Shown piece by piece: positions 48,400 through 56,494 of a stretch of 64,000 bases of DNA. The position numbers were made by a program, and so were the translations under genes. The first letter of the stretch is position 1. Every line of letters starts with the position of its first letter. The DNA comes from Calditrichia bacterium. GTDB taxonomy: Bacteria > Calditrichota > Calditrichia > RBG-13-44-9 > J075. The notes below the pieces were generated by a model, which saw only the letters and a list, made by a program, of their open reading frames with translations, did no database searches and was not told the origin of the DNA. The stretch spans positions 1-64,000 of the forward strand of contig JANQRS010000058.1 in NCBI GenBank assembly GCA_028284445.1, given 5' to 3'.

Positions 48400-48447
48400 T
48401 TGAAGCGGGTCCACATAATCAGCTCGATTAAACAGTTCGATGTTTAA
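48400..48447 (+). CDS. Possible 15-residue leader peptide
   Basis: TTG-started frame of 15 codons (MKRVHIISSIKQFDV) behind AAAGGAGGTGATT, a full anti-16S match. It lies between the RHH-like gene and the next gene. Such a strong ribosome-binding site is otherwise unexplained, but the peptide is too short to judge by composition. Confidence 0.3.
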   Translation: MKRVHIISSIKQFDV

Positions 48448-48463
48448 TGAATAGGAGAAGAGA

Positions 48464-48787
48464 ATGGCAAAACGGAAACAGCCTGGTACGCGTTTACCGG
48501 CCGATTCGGAGTTTTGTCATTCAGATCGTAGAATCCAAGTATCTCCCGTAGACGAAGAAATTGTTCGTGAATTCGAGCAATTTCAAGTCTCGAATGAGAA
48601 AGAGACTATCATTATTACGCGGACAAAAATCACAGAGAGGAAAACAAAGCCATCCCGGAATAAAAAGACACTATGGATTTGGTTGTTCTTGGTCATTTTG
48701 GGATTTGCAGTTGACTACGTTTTCCAATCAAGTGATGTTAAGATTTCAGATCTTGTATTGTCCATTCGCGAGGTTCTTCAGCGATAG
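48464..48787 (+). CDS. Hypothetical single-pass membrane protein
   Basis: A 107-residue protein with a polar, charged N-terminal two thirds and one membrane helix at about 70-88 (LWIWLFLVILGFAVDYVF), then a short tail. AGGAGAAGAG precedes the ATG. No family recognised; it is part of the prophage cassette. Confidence 0.6.
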   Translation: MAKRKQPGTRLPADSEFCHSDRRIQVSPVDEEIVREFEQFQVSNEKETIIITRTKITERKTKPSRNKKTLWIWLFLVILGFAVDYVFQSSDVKISDLVLSIREVLQR

Positions 48788-48929
48788 TCTACTTCGTCGA
48801 ACAGATAGTTTTCGTCGGGCCACTCGGACGTGGCGTGAGTTGGGAGGTAGATTCGCAAATACCTTGGAAAAACTATCTGACTGGACGTTTGACTGTTTGG
48901 ATATTCCCTATTTGAACTTTGAATTGTTG

Positions 48930-49078
48930 GCAAGTGAAACGAATGGATTCGCAAATTGCGCCTGGAAGGCGATCGGTAATCCCCGCTTTGTAGCCAGCGC
49001 AAAGCAGGGGGGGGGTGGTTCAAATGAACCACTAACCATATGGGTCTATAATGCCTCCTTCGGGAGGCATTGCTTTTT
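48930..49078 (+). ncRNA. Candidate structured RNA with terminator
   Basis: Between 48788 and 49085 there is no convincing gene, but successive hairpins occur: GCGCC...GGCG near 48959, CCCCGCTTTG/CAAAGCAGGGG at 48981-49010, GTGGTTCA/TGAACCAC at 49015-49032, and a UUCG-capped terminator at 49050-49078. The 5' end and any promoter are not determined. It could be an independent small RNA or the structured 3' part of the 48464 transcript. Confidence 0.4.
49050..49078 (+). terminator. Rho-independent terminator with UUCG loop
   Basis: Nine-base-pair stem AATGCCTCC/GGAGGCATT with the extra-stable loop TTCG, followed by GC and five T residues. Confidence 0.85.
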
Positions 49079-49085
49079 GCCAATT

Positions 49086-49298
49086 CTATTTCTTGGCTTT
49101 TTTCGAATATGATCCTTTGTCGACCGGGGTATGGAAGTTTGTATGGTTCCCGGTAGTGGGGGGAATGCTGAGCTTTGTCGCTATTAAGCGCAAAAAAATA
49201 TACTGTTGGTCAACAGGTATTTCAGCGAAGATCGACAATAGTATCTCTTCATCATTGCGCAACTGTCGCTTTTTCCTTGATTTTATACCTGTCGACAT
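49086..49298 (-). CDS. Small hypothetical protein
   Basis: A 70-residue basic protein, MSTGIKSRKKRQLRNDEEILL... with a hydrophobic-amphipathic helix EEILLSIFAEIPVDQQYIFL. GCAGGAG precedes the ATG. It is antisense to an alternative plus-strand frame that looks less protein-like. No function can be assigned. Confidence 0.45.
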   Translation of the reverse strand: MSTGIKSRKKRQLRNDEEILLSIFAEIPVDQQYIFLRLIATKLSIPPTTGNHTNFHTPVDKGSYSKKAKK

Positions 49299-49398
49299 AA
49301 TACTCCTGCAAAAATACTATTCCACTGGAATCAATTGAACGGAACACGCCATTTATTCTTTTTAAAGTTGAGATATGCTCCTAAAACTTCACTTCATT

Positions 49399-49414
49399 CT
49401 TGCTTTAAAGCAAG
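49399..49414. promoter_or_regulatory. Perfect 16-base palindrome (candidate operator)
   Basis: CTTGCTTTAAAGCAAG lies 65 bases before the XRE-type regulator gene, next to AT-rich promoter-like DNA. A perfect palindrome here suggests the binding site of the regulator itself. Confidence 0.5.
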
Positions 49415-49479
49415 CAGTATTTTAAATTCTGTATAGTTTTATATAGTCAAATATGTTTTCATGATATCAGGTAAACGCC

Positions 49480-49902
49480 ATGACTGACCGGAAAAGTCAT
49501 AAGACGGTGCTCACTAAATATGTGCGCCCGCATATGAAGGAAATACTACAGACTACTCGCCTGAAGAATGCTGAGCTCGCAAAGGCGATTGGCATTTCCG
49601 AGCCAATGATATACAAGATTCTCGGATCAGAAGATGAACCGGAGGCCCGGACCCGCACCTCAATTCTCAATGCCATTGCAGAGTACATGAACTGCTATGT
49701 CCTGTTCACGGGGGAGAAGCCGGTGCTGGTGCCCAGGAGTCTGAATGATACACCCGATGGCCGCTACAGCGAAGAGCAACTCGAAGCCATTTTGGAGAAT
49801 ACCAACCCCAGTGATCGAACCATTAAGATACTCCATAAAGCATTGATTGCTCACGAAGAGGCCTTGGGGATCAGGGATGTCGACAAAAAAGATAAAAGAT
49901 GA
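49480..49902 (+). CDS. XRE-family helix-turn-helix regulator
   Basis: A 140-residue protein. The helix-turn-helix is at about 25-65 (LKNAELAKAIGISEPMIYKILG), typical of Cro/C1-like DNA-binding domains. The C-terminal half is polar and helical (SEEQLEAILENTNPSDRTIKIL). It could be the prophage repressor or the regulator of the cassette that follows. The next gene starts inside its last codons. Confidence 0.8.
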   Translation: MTDRKSHKTVLTKYVRPHMKEILQTTRLKNAELAKAIGISEPMIYKILGSEDEPEARTRTSILNAIAEYMNCYVLFTGEKPVLVPRSLNDTPDGRYSEEQLEAILENTNPSDRTIKILHKALIAHEEALGIRDVDKKDKR

Positions 49903-50746
49903 ATTAAAGGAAGAATATCGTAACGCCTCTCCGGAAGGGCAGCAGTTTCTCTCCAAGCTGCTTGAAGAGGACCTGGAAAACGGTCAGTTTATCAGCCTCG
50001 CCAACCATTCATACTTTACCGAAAAAGGCAGTCGCATCTTGGGCATTAGCATTTTTGCCCTTTTTTTGATGCTGGTCCTCAGTATATACCCGGTAATTAT
50101 TTATTTTGATCTTCTTGATGAATTCCATGCTCGCATTTCAGCTTCACCCACGCCAACAGCCTACTTTAGCTTACTTTTGTACTGGATTGGTGCAGGTTTT
50201 GTTTTGATTGCCTGGCGAAGGTCCAATCGAATTATGCGCTTATGGGGGCTTAGCATTATCCTGGGGGCAATTTTCGACACCTTGGGATATTTCAATTGGT
50301 TTTTTGAAATCAGGAATCCACTCTATATTCTGAACTCATATCATATTCTGCACTTTGCTCTCATCACATATATTTTCAAAGTTTGGTTACATATAGGCAG
50401 ACTATTCATTACATTTAATGCAATAAATGTCCTGTTACTGATTATGCCAGGCGAACCCCTCTCTTCGATTTACTACTCTGTTGTGACGGTATCTCTTGCT
50501 GTTTATTATCTGGTTCCGAAACAGGTCAACCTGAAAGATCCGGAAATTGTCACGGTAATAGCCAGTATTCTTTTTAACCTTGGTTTATTTATCGCAGTTT
50601 TTTATCAGGCCGGATTACCAAAGGAAACGGTTATTAATTTGTCCGTGGTTGTCAATATAACCAGTATGATTTATAGCCTGGCGATAATCTATGCTACTTT
50701 TTTTTCATACTCGGGATTTCGAATCAGAATCAATCGTATCATATAA
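49877..50746 (+). CDS. Hypothetical multi-pass membrane protein
   Basis: About 289 residues from the ATG at 49877. A soluble N-terminal part (about 1-50) is followed by about eight membrane helices, starting near GISIFALFLMLVLSIYPVIIY and ending near MIYSLAIIYATFF. No transporter or enzyme motif is visible. It is translationally coupled with the XRE regulator, overlapping by 26 bases, and followed by a small secreted protein gene, so the three are likely one operon. Confidence 0.7.
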   Translation: MSTKKIKDELKEEYRNASPEGQQFLSKLLEEDLENGQFISLANHSYFTEKGSRILGISIFALFLMLVLSIYPVIIYFDLLDEFHARISASPTPTAYFSLLLYWIGAGFVLIAWRRSNRIMRLWGLSIILGAIFDTLGYFNWFFEIRNPLYILNSYHILHFALITYIFKVWLHIGRLFITFNAINVLLLIMPGEPLSSIYYSVVTVSLAVYYLVPKQVNLKDPEIVTVIASILFNLGLFIAVFYQAGLPKETVINLSVVVNITSMIYSLAIIYATFFSYSGFRIRINRII

Positions 50747-50784
50747 ATCGAATGCGGCTTGGGACTCAAAGCAGGGGAGTAAGT

Positions 50785-51210
50785 ATGAGGAAGAAAGGTG
50801 TGTTAGTCATTGTTCAAACAGTTCTCTTGAGTATGTTCATTATTGCGGTGGCTGCAGTCAGTGTTTCGGATACGTCTTCGTACATATCCACTGATCATGA
50901 AATTTCATTGGCTGAAGCTGCACAAATGACAGCAGCCTATCGTCTGGATAAAGCGCCGGATGAAAGGCTCGGTGGGTATTTTAGCCGTACAGCCATTGAA
51001 GATATTCTGGACCAGGAGGATGCAGTTGGTATCCGCTATTATTATGGATTGGATGAAGGCGGTGAGCGAGTTCTAGTGCTGGTAGGTGCTGATCAGAATG
51101 GTAACGACTTGACAGCTGGCGCGATCCGTGAGAAATCTTTTCCATGTCCACCCTGGTGTGCCGATGTCAATTCGCCGCTGTATAGTGGACCGCGCGAATT
51201 ATTGCAATAA
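50785..51210 (+). CDS. Small exported protein of unknown function
   Basis: About 141 residues from the ATG at 50785, which has GGGGAG upstream. An N-terminal hydrophobic segment (VLVIVQTVLLSMFIIAVAAV) could be a signal or anchor. The rest (ISLAEAAQMTAAYR, then EDAVGIRYYYGLDEGGERVLVLVGADQNGNDL, then a CPPWC-type cysteine pair) resembles small hypothetical proteins that I associate with Bacteroidetes, from memory only. Probably the last gene of the XRE operon. Confidence 0.65.
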   Translation: MRKKGVLVIVQTVLLSMFIIAVAAVSVSDTSSYISTDHEISLAEAAQMTAAYRLDKAPDERLGGYFSRTAIEDILDQEDAVGIRYYYGLDEGGERVLVLVGADQNGNDLTAGAIREKSFPCPPWCADVNSPLYSGPRELLQ

Positions 51211-51217
51211 ACAGAGA

Positions 51218-51239
51218 CCGGCGCTACTTCTTGCGCCGG
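51218..51239. terminator. Hairpin at convergent gene ends
   Basis: Stem CCGGCGC/GCGCCGG with loop TACTTCTT, where the plus-strand cassette and the minus-strand structural operon meet. It overlaps the stop of the 51224 gene. No long T-run follows on either side, so it may act weakly in both directions. Confidence 0.5.
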
Positions 51240-51403
51240 GATCTCAAGGAGGGCAATTTGACTTTCGATTCCTTGATCGCAACCACGTCACCATCCGATT
51301 TTCCAGTTTCTATATCATAAATCTGCCGGGCTTCAACCTCACCGACACCATAGACTTTTTTGATCATTTCAATCCGCTTTTTTACTGACAACTGCTTTTT
51401 CAT
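51224..51403 (-). CDS. Small basic phage protein
   Basis: About 59 residues, very basic (KKQLSVKKRIEMIKK at the start and RSRRKK at the end), overlapping the end of the MuF gene by four bases. ATG at 51403 or GTG at 51412 can start it. It might bind nucleic acid or capsid; no family seen. Confidence 0.55.
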   Translation of the reverse strand: MKKQLSVKKRIEMIKKVYGVGEVEARQIYDIETGKSDGDVVAIKESKVKLPSLRSRRKK

Positions 51404-52674
51404 TTCAACCACCCTAATTTTTTGAAGATTTCGTCGATTTCTTTAGCGATCGGTTCAAAATCTTTTTCTTCCCATTGTGTGAATATCTTCCCGGGACTTT
51501 CGCGAATAGAAGCCAGCTCTTGCTGCAATTCCTTCAGCATGAGCGGATTCTTGCTTCGCACTGCAATATACTGTGCATACGCCCGCGCCCATAGCTCTGT
51601 TTCATCCAGTAGATATTTAATGTAACGGCGGTCAGCCAGATAAAAGAAGGTTTCGGTGACCGTTATTTTGGGATTGTCGATGCGTTCCAGGATGCTTTGA
51701 TAGGCTTTGCTGCCTTTGACTGCCTTCAGAAAATCATCCAGCAGACCTGCTGAGGAGGCGAATACACCGGACCGGCCAATGCCGTGATGATCCAGGAAAT
51801 GGCCGACTTCATGAGCCAGCGTCATGTGCTGTTGATTGCCCAGGCTGCTCACGTTGATCTTTACTGCGGCGCCGGAGTCAATCCGATATTGATATTGGCC
51901 AAGGGCTCGTTTAGAACGATTGACCTTGACTGGGATGGCACTCAGGCGGCCATCATCATGGGTATCATCAATGGCCTGCAGAACCGCCGAAAAGACCTGG
52001 TGAGCCGCGCCCCTCCTGGGGATTTTTAGGCTGCGGGATACAGGTATACCACTCGTTGCATCGTCTGCCGGCAATTTCACTTTCGGCGCTTTAGGAATTC
52101 TCGGCGCTACTGGCCGCCGGCGTCTGCTTCCGGATACAAAGCCAAATCCCCGCCCGGAGATTGTTAGCTTCTTCTTTGATGGTTTTACGTCCTCATTCTT
52201 GTGAACCATCGAAGTTGTGCAGCGGCAGCCGTGATCCAGTGGGGGACTGAGCCTTTTCCAGATCCGATCATCCCGGCCTGCGATGAAGCCGTTCAGTTTT
52301 GCATGCGAGCTGCGCACTCGTTCATCCTCAACGGTATGGAACTCCCGTAGCGGGAATTCCTCCGGATCAGTTTGGGCATATATCTCATTCTTCGCTTCAT
52401 TAAATGCACCCATAATCGAATTCTGAAAGAGAATGCGCAGGTAGTGGTCTGATAACCCGGTGATGCCGGCTTTATCGAAGACTGGCCCCAGGCCGGACGC
52501 CCATTTCCGGAAAGAATGTCCTTCCTTGCCGGCCAGAACAATGCTCTGATGGACTTTCTCAATGACATGGAACGCTGCAATGCGTGAAGCGGTGAACGCT
52601 TGTCTACGGGCGTTTCGGCTGAGGCGATAGAATTTGCTTGCCGGCAGCACCCTCTTGGCCAGCAGATACTCCAC
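51400..52674 (-). CDS. MuF-type head morphogenesis protein with metallopeptidase-like C-terminus
   Basis: 424 residues from the GTG at 52674. The MuF (Mu gp30) domain spans the N-terminal 180 residues: NARRQAFTASRIAAF, VEDERVRSSHAKLNG, and PPLDHGCRCTTSMV with the paired cysteines. After a basic linker, the C-terminal part (from about 225) carries HEVGHFLDHHG near residue 287, a zinc-metallopeptidase HExxH motif, with a later glutamate in ELWARAYAQYIA (about 366) as possible third ligand. MuF proteins fused to such domains are known as phage-borne effectors. Conserved coding continues upstream of the GTG with no start codon up to the end of the portal gene. Confidence 0.8.
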   Translation of the reverse strand: MEYLLAKRVLPASKFYRLSRNARRQAFTASRIAAFHVIEKVHQSIVLAGKEGHSFRKWASGLGPVFDKAGITGLSDHYLRILFQNSIMGAFNEAKNEIYAQTDPEEFPLREFHTVEDERVRSSHAKLNGFIAGRDDRIWKRLSPPLDHGCRCTTSMVHKNEDVKPSKKKLTISGRGFGFVSGSRRRRPVAPRIPKAPKVKLPADDATSGIPVSRSLKIPRRGAAHQVFSAVLQAIDDTHDDGRLSAIPVKVNRSKRALGQYQYRIDSGAAVKINVSSLGNQQHMTLAHEVGHFLDHHGIGRSGVFASSAGLLDDFLKAVKGSKAYQSILERIDNPKITVTETFFYLADRRYIKYLLDETELWARAYAQYIAVRSKNPLMLKELQQELASIRESPGKIFTQWEEKDFEPIAKEIDEIFKKLGWLK

Positions 52675-52866
52675 TGCTGCCTGGTAGCCATTGGGAATGC
52701 TGAGATCCTCGAAGTGGGCGGCGCGTTTGCGGTTTAGGCCGCGCTCAGCCAGATAGCGTCCATAGAGAGTTGCCAGAACAACCGCTTGTTCGATGGGAGC
52801 CAGGAGGGCATCATCCGGATGCCAGAAGGTTTTGTGGATGACTTCAAGGGCTGATTCTAATCCAGT
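52675..52866 (-). CDS. Upstream MuF reading frame lacking a start codon
   Basis: The MuF frame is open for 64 more codons above 52674, back to the A9 run within the last portal codons, and contains no ATG, GTG or TTG. Its sequence (APIEQAVVLATLYGRYL, then FEDLSIPNGYQAAVEYLL) matches what precedes the MuF core in Mu-like phages, so it is very likely translated, by frameshifting from the portal gene or because the A run has an indel error. Confidence 0.65.
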
Positions 52867-54293
52867 TTTTTTTTAAGATCTACAGAGAGCTTCTTCAGCA
52901 GGTCCTCGTAGCGATCGCCGGCCAGCTTTACATAGCGTTGGTGCAGCTCGTCCAGCGCGGAGATCTCTTCCTGGATATGCTCGGGCAGCTCGGCAAACTG
53001 TTCCGAGAACTGGCGAGGGGAGCGGTTGTCCGGTTGATTAGAAACAGGGGGAGTGCTTCCATGCACGTCCTGAACGGCGGCGGCCGCCAATACAGGTTCG
53101 CCTTCCCTGGGTAACGGAATCCCTGTTCGTTCATAAATCCAGCTCACCGGCACTTCCAGACCGCGGTCCACAAAGATGCCGAGGCTCTGTGCCAGTGAGA
53201 TTAAGGTGCCGATGTCGATGCCCAGCCATTCAAAGCGCGGGTAGTCATCGGTGATATAGTTGTGATCTATTAGCCGTTGGATCAGCTGTTCATTTATAGC
53301 CGATTCCAGCATTGCGGCATCAAATATGATATAGTCTTCCACCGTCTCGGCGTGAGTGGATCCCAGCGCATAAGAGCCCTGTCCACGCTTGCCCTCTTCG
53401 CTGGTGAGGGTGCTGCCCAGTACCACCTTGCTGATTTCCTTATTGCAGCGTTCGATGAAATTGTCATAGGTGATATCACCGCGGCGAGCTGCTTCCAGGA
53501 AATCGATCTCGAAGTTCTCCGGCACCCGGATCCCGGCCCGGCTTTGGATCATGCGGATAATGCTATCCGCTGCCGTCTCATCAGCCTTGGACGGATTGCG
53601 GGGCATCTTTACCCGGGTAAGCGGCAGGCCAAAGCGCTCATTGAAGATCGCCCAGAACTTAGCCTGGTTCTTCTTTAGCCAAACCCAAAATGCGCACTTG
53701 CTGGTTACCCCATCGCCATAGGGATTTTCATCGTTATTGCCGGCGATCAGGTGAATGAACTTTTCCCGCGGCAGGGGAGTGCCATTTGGATTGGGATCAA
53801 TCTGTCGAATTTCGTAATAGCCGAGCTTATCATATTTGAAGGAGAAATAGCGAGCCGGTTTAAAGCGGATGTTCTTTAATCCCAGCTTGCCGGTAAAACG
53901 TCCAGTTTGCAGCAGCTGGTAATTGATTTCCGAGAGGGAAAAGCCTTTGGAGGTTGCATCGAGCATTGCTTCCAGGTCTTTCTCGAAGGCGCCTTGCATG
54001 CAATCGATACTGTGTTTGGTAAACTCGGCCATCTCCCGGGCCCGGGCGGTGACCTTGCCGTTCTTCTCAACCGGTTTAATCCGCCAGCCCTTTTTGATGA
54101 GTTTCTGTCGGCGAGTGGCCAGGCAGGATGCCAGGTGGGCATCCTTTTCCAGCTCTTCCAGATAGCTCATGCCTTTCCGGCGAATCAGATCATCTGGACT
54201 CTCATTGGCCAGACCATATTTGTGGATCAGGTCCTGGCCGGCTACCGCCAGTTCTCCGCGGTAAGCGCGTTGTCTGCGATTGCGTCTCGGCAT
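52857..54293 (-). CDS. Phage portal protein (DUF935, Mu gp29-like)
   Basis: A 478-residue portal. Family segments are GLANESPDDLIRRKG, DAHLASCLATRRQKL, the FKYDKLGYYEIRQID crown region, NPYGDGVTSKCAFWVWLKK, FAERFGLPL-like FNERFGLPL, and ISKVVLGSTLTSEEG. Length is near Mu gp29, though the C-terminus seems short and its usual continuation appears in the -1 frame beyond the A9 run. The portal forms the DNA-packaging vertex. A 322-base gap and a cargo gene separate it from the terminase. Confidence 0.9.
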   Translation of the reverse strand: MPRRNRRQRAYRGELAVAGQDLIHKYGLANESPDDLIRRKGMSYLEELEKDAHLASCLATRRQKLIKKGWRIKPVEKNGKVTARAREMAEFTKHSIDCMQGAFEKDLEAMLDATSKGFSLSEINYQLLQTGRFTGKLGLKNIRFKPARYFSFKYDKLGYYEIRQIDPNPNGTPLPREKFIHLIAGNNDENPYGDGVTSKCAFWVWLKKNQAKFWAIFNERFGLPLTRVKMPRNPSKADETAADSIIRMIQSRAGIRVPENFEIDFLEAARRGDITYDNFIERCNKEISKVVLGSTLTSEEGKRGQGSYALGSTHAETVEDYIIFDAAMLESAINEQLIQRLIDHNYITDDYPRFEWLGIDIGTLISLAQSLGIFVDRGLEVPVSWIYERTGIPLPREGEPVLAAAAVQDVHGSTPPVSNQPDNRSPRQFSEQFAELPEHIQEEISALDELHQRYVKLAGDRYEDLLKKLSVDLKKKLD

Positions 54294-54615
54294 AGCTTAA
54301 AAACGGTTATGGGATTATCAAATTGGATTCGAAAGATCAAAGCGGAGATTGCAGGTCCCCGGACTCACTTTCCTCATCCTTCCAAAGCGCGGCATCGCTT
54401 CTGAAAGGCTTAACTGCCCACTCAACCGCAGCTGAATGGACAATTAGGAGAGGCACTACAGGCAAACATTGATAGGGGAATATGGGGATAATTTGTCGCT
54501 TAAGCAAATTATTGTTTGCTTAAGCGGTGATTTGGGGCGGTGTATTTCTATGTTATCGTGATTGCGCTGAGCACTCCTAATCTTTATATGAATTATACGA
54601 TTTAGCAACAGTCGA
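54294..54615. other. Intergenic region with palindromic operator-like site
   Basis: No convincing gene. The region holds a perfect inverted repeat at 54497-54526 and AT-rich DNA that could provide a promoter for the portal-to-tail part of the operon after the cargo insertion. Confidence 0.5.
54497..54526. repeat. Perfect inverted repeat (12-base arms)
   Basis: CGCTTAAGCAAA and its exact complement are separated by TTATTG. Each arm includes the 8-base palindrome GCTTAAGC, so two identical dyads lie 18 bases apart, as in operators bound by two dimers. Confidence 0.75.
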
Positions 54616-56283
54616 TCACTTCGGATTATAGCCATATGGTCGAAGCTTTAGGCCAAAACGTCCAAGTGTTTTTTTAGTATTGGGTCTTGTTTGAAACGAT
54701 ATTGTTCTTGGAATATTTGCGGATGTTTCAGTTATTTCCGTCACATAGCTGTCATAATAAAATTTTAGTCTCAAAGTATATTGATCCATCTTCTTGTACT
54801 CGATGTACTCTGTGGTATAGTCTTGATCAAAACGAATATATTGTTTTCCATTTATTACTTTTAACTTATCATCTGATTCGGGATTAGGATTGACTAGATA
54901 CAAAGGTGTTTTAACAGGCCTTCCTTCATCTTCGGATGTTGTTCTATAGGCAGCCTGAATAAAAGCCTTTATGGTTTTGCTTGTTCGGTTTGAGTATGTT
55001 CGAACCAGTTGATTTGGATTCTTGCCCACCGGCTTAAGAGGACCATTCCAATAGGAATATTCGATCTCTAAGGCAGAGCCATTTGCTGGAGGTTTACTGT
55101 TCGTCCATTTCTTATACCAGTCGATTTCAAATTGATTTATCGCTTGCGCTAATCTTTCATCTGCATGATAGATAACACGACATTTAGGGTCGTTATTACA
55201 GCTATTGCATCCTTTGTAAGTAAGATTCGGGCAATATTTAATTCTCCAAGCCTCATCTATTACCGCTAGACGGCCTGCGATAACAACTGGTGCTGGAGTT
55301 GTATAATCCAATTGATGAATGTCAGACCAGTATGAACCTTCCAGGTTTAAGACAGCGCCATCCGGTATAGCTCGTGAAAAAACTTCGATATCCTTACCTG
55401 ACGGCACGTCATAGTATTTTGGACGAGTTAAAGAATCCTTCTCTTCAAGAGGCGGGCTTTCTAGGAATAGTTCATAATAAGCAGGATATTTAGGTTCTAA
55501 CAATAGCTTGTATTTAAACACATATTCTTCAACCGCATCACGTCGTAGTTTTTTCTTGATTTTCCTTTTGCAAATGAGCTTGAGTCCAATCCATACCGGA
55601 TCCGTATTTTTGAAGATATAGTTTATATCCTGAACCGGAATAGATAGTGTCTTTCTTCCTTGTCTATAACCGCGAAAGTTCTTTTTAGAATATTTGCGAA
55701 TATCATGAGGTCCTTTTGCCGAATCGCTGTAGAGAATTGCAGAGACTTGAATCATGTCAAATACTGCTGTTCCATTGAAACTTATGTCGTAAGTCCCTGT
55801 TGATTTGTAGGAAAGGAGAGCTCCCCTAACTTTGTTTATCAAGTATTTGTCCTCACATAACCAATCAGGTAGCCTATTGCAATAGTCGTCAAATTTAATT
55901 TCAAACCTGTCTTCAATGCTCTCGATTTTATCCATTGTCTTATAAGTTTCGTTCTGAATAATGTCGCTGACTTCTCGCAGTAAATTGATCGCGCTCCTAT
56001 CAAGTTGTCCTATGGTTTCATTAAGATCATTGCGTAGCGCATACCTTAGGTTGTTTATAAACCCTTCAAGGTTCATTAGCTTAGTTGTTAGGATGACGTC
56101 TAGGTTACCTGTTGCTTGATCTATTCGATCTTTCAACGAATTATCTAGGCCTTCTAGAAAGATTCTCACTTTTTGATCTAGATCTAAACCAAAGTCACTA
56201 GATTTTGCAAATGACGTTGATAAGAGCATTGAAACTAGTATTGATACCATGAAATATCTTAATACAGTTCGAGAATAGTTCAT
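54616..56283 (-). CDS. Exported hypothetical protein, prophage cargo
   Basis: A 555-residue protein with a signal peptide (about 1-26, ending STSFAKSSD). Residues about 30-135 are helical and coiled-coil-like (LDNSLKDRIDQATGNLDVIL; REVSDIIQNETYKTMDKIESIEDRF). The rest is beta-rich with a cysteine cluster CPNLTYKGCNSCNNDPKC near residue 350. AT-rich compared with its neighbours, and inserted between the terminase and portal genes on the same strand. No family recognised. A lysogenic-conversion or defence gene is plausible but unproven. Confidence 0.75.
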   Translation of the reverse strand: MNYSRTVLRYFMVSILVSMLLSTSFAKSSDFGLDLDQKVRIFLEGLDNSLKDRIDQATGNLDVILTTKLMNLEGFINNLRYALRNDLNETIGQLDRSAINLLREVSDIIQNETYKTMDKIESIEDRFEIKFDDYCNRLPDWLCEDKYLINKVRGALLSYKSTGTYDISFNGTAVFDMIQVSAILYSDSAKGPHDIRKYSKKNFRGYRQGRKTLSIPVQDINYIFKNTDPVWIGLKLICKRKIKKKLRRDAVEEYVFKYKLLLEPKYPAYYELFLESPPLEEKDSLTRPKYYDVPSGKDIEVFSRAIPDGAVLNLEGSYWSDIHQLDYTTPAPVVIAGRLAVIDEAWRIKYCPNLTYKGCNSCNNDPKCRVIYHADERLAQAINQFEIDWYKKWTNSKPPANGSALEIEYSYWNGPLKPVGKNPNQLVRTYSNRTSKTIKAFIQAAYRTTSEDEGRPVKTPLYLVNPNPESDDKLKVINGKQYIRFDQDYTTEYIEYKKMDQYTLRLKFYYDSYVTEITETSANIPRTISFQTRPNTKKTLGRFGLKLRPYGYNPK

Positions 56284-56494
56284 TTTAGGCCTTTCAAAGA
56301 ATTATTTAGAGGAATCATAAAATGTGGAGTTATCATAAGTAAAAGCTCAACTCTGGAGGCTGCAAGAAGAGTTTTTATTCATTGTTTATTGAAAGGTTTA
56401 TTCAACAAATATATATGAATACTTTGTGCCAAATCAAGGTACTTTAGACTTGAAGACATTTTGTGTAAAGTACACTTCGTAGGTTGTCTTGACG

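Noticed and set aside
48561..49112. 183-residue plus-strand frame overlapping the small membrane protein gene
   Set aside because: It shifts frame across a gene with a good start and ribosome-binding site, and crosses the terminator hairpin.
49051..49338. 95-residue plus-strand frame opposite the small gene at 49086-49298
   Set aside because: It begins inside the terminator stem and has no ribosome-binding site, while the minus frame has GCAGGAG before its ATG.
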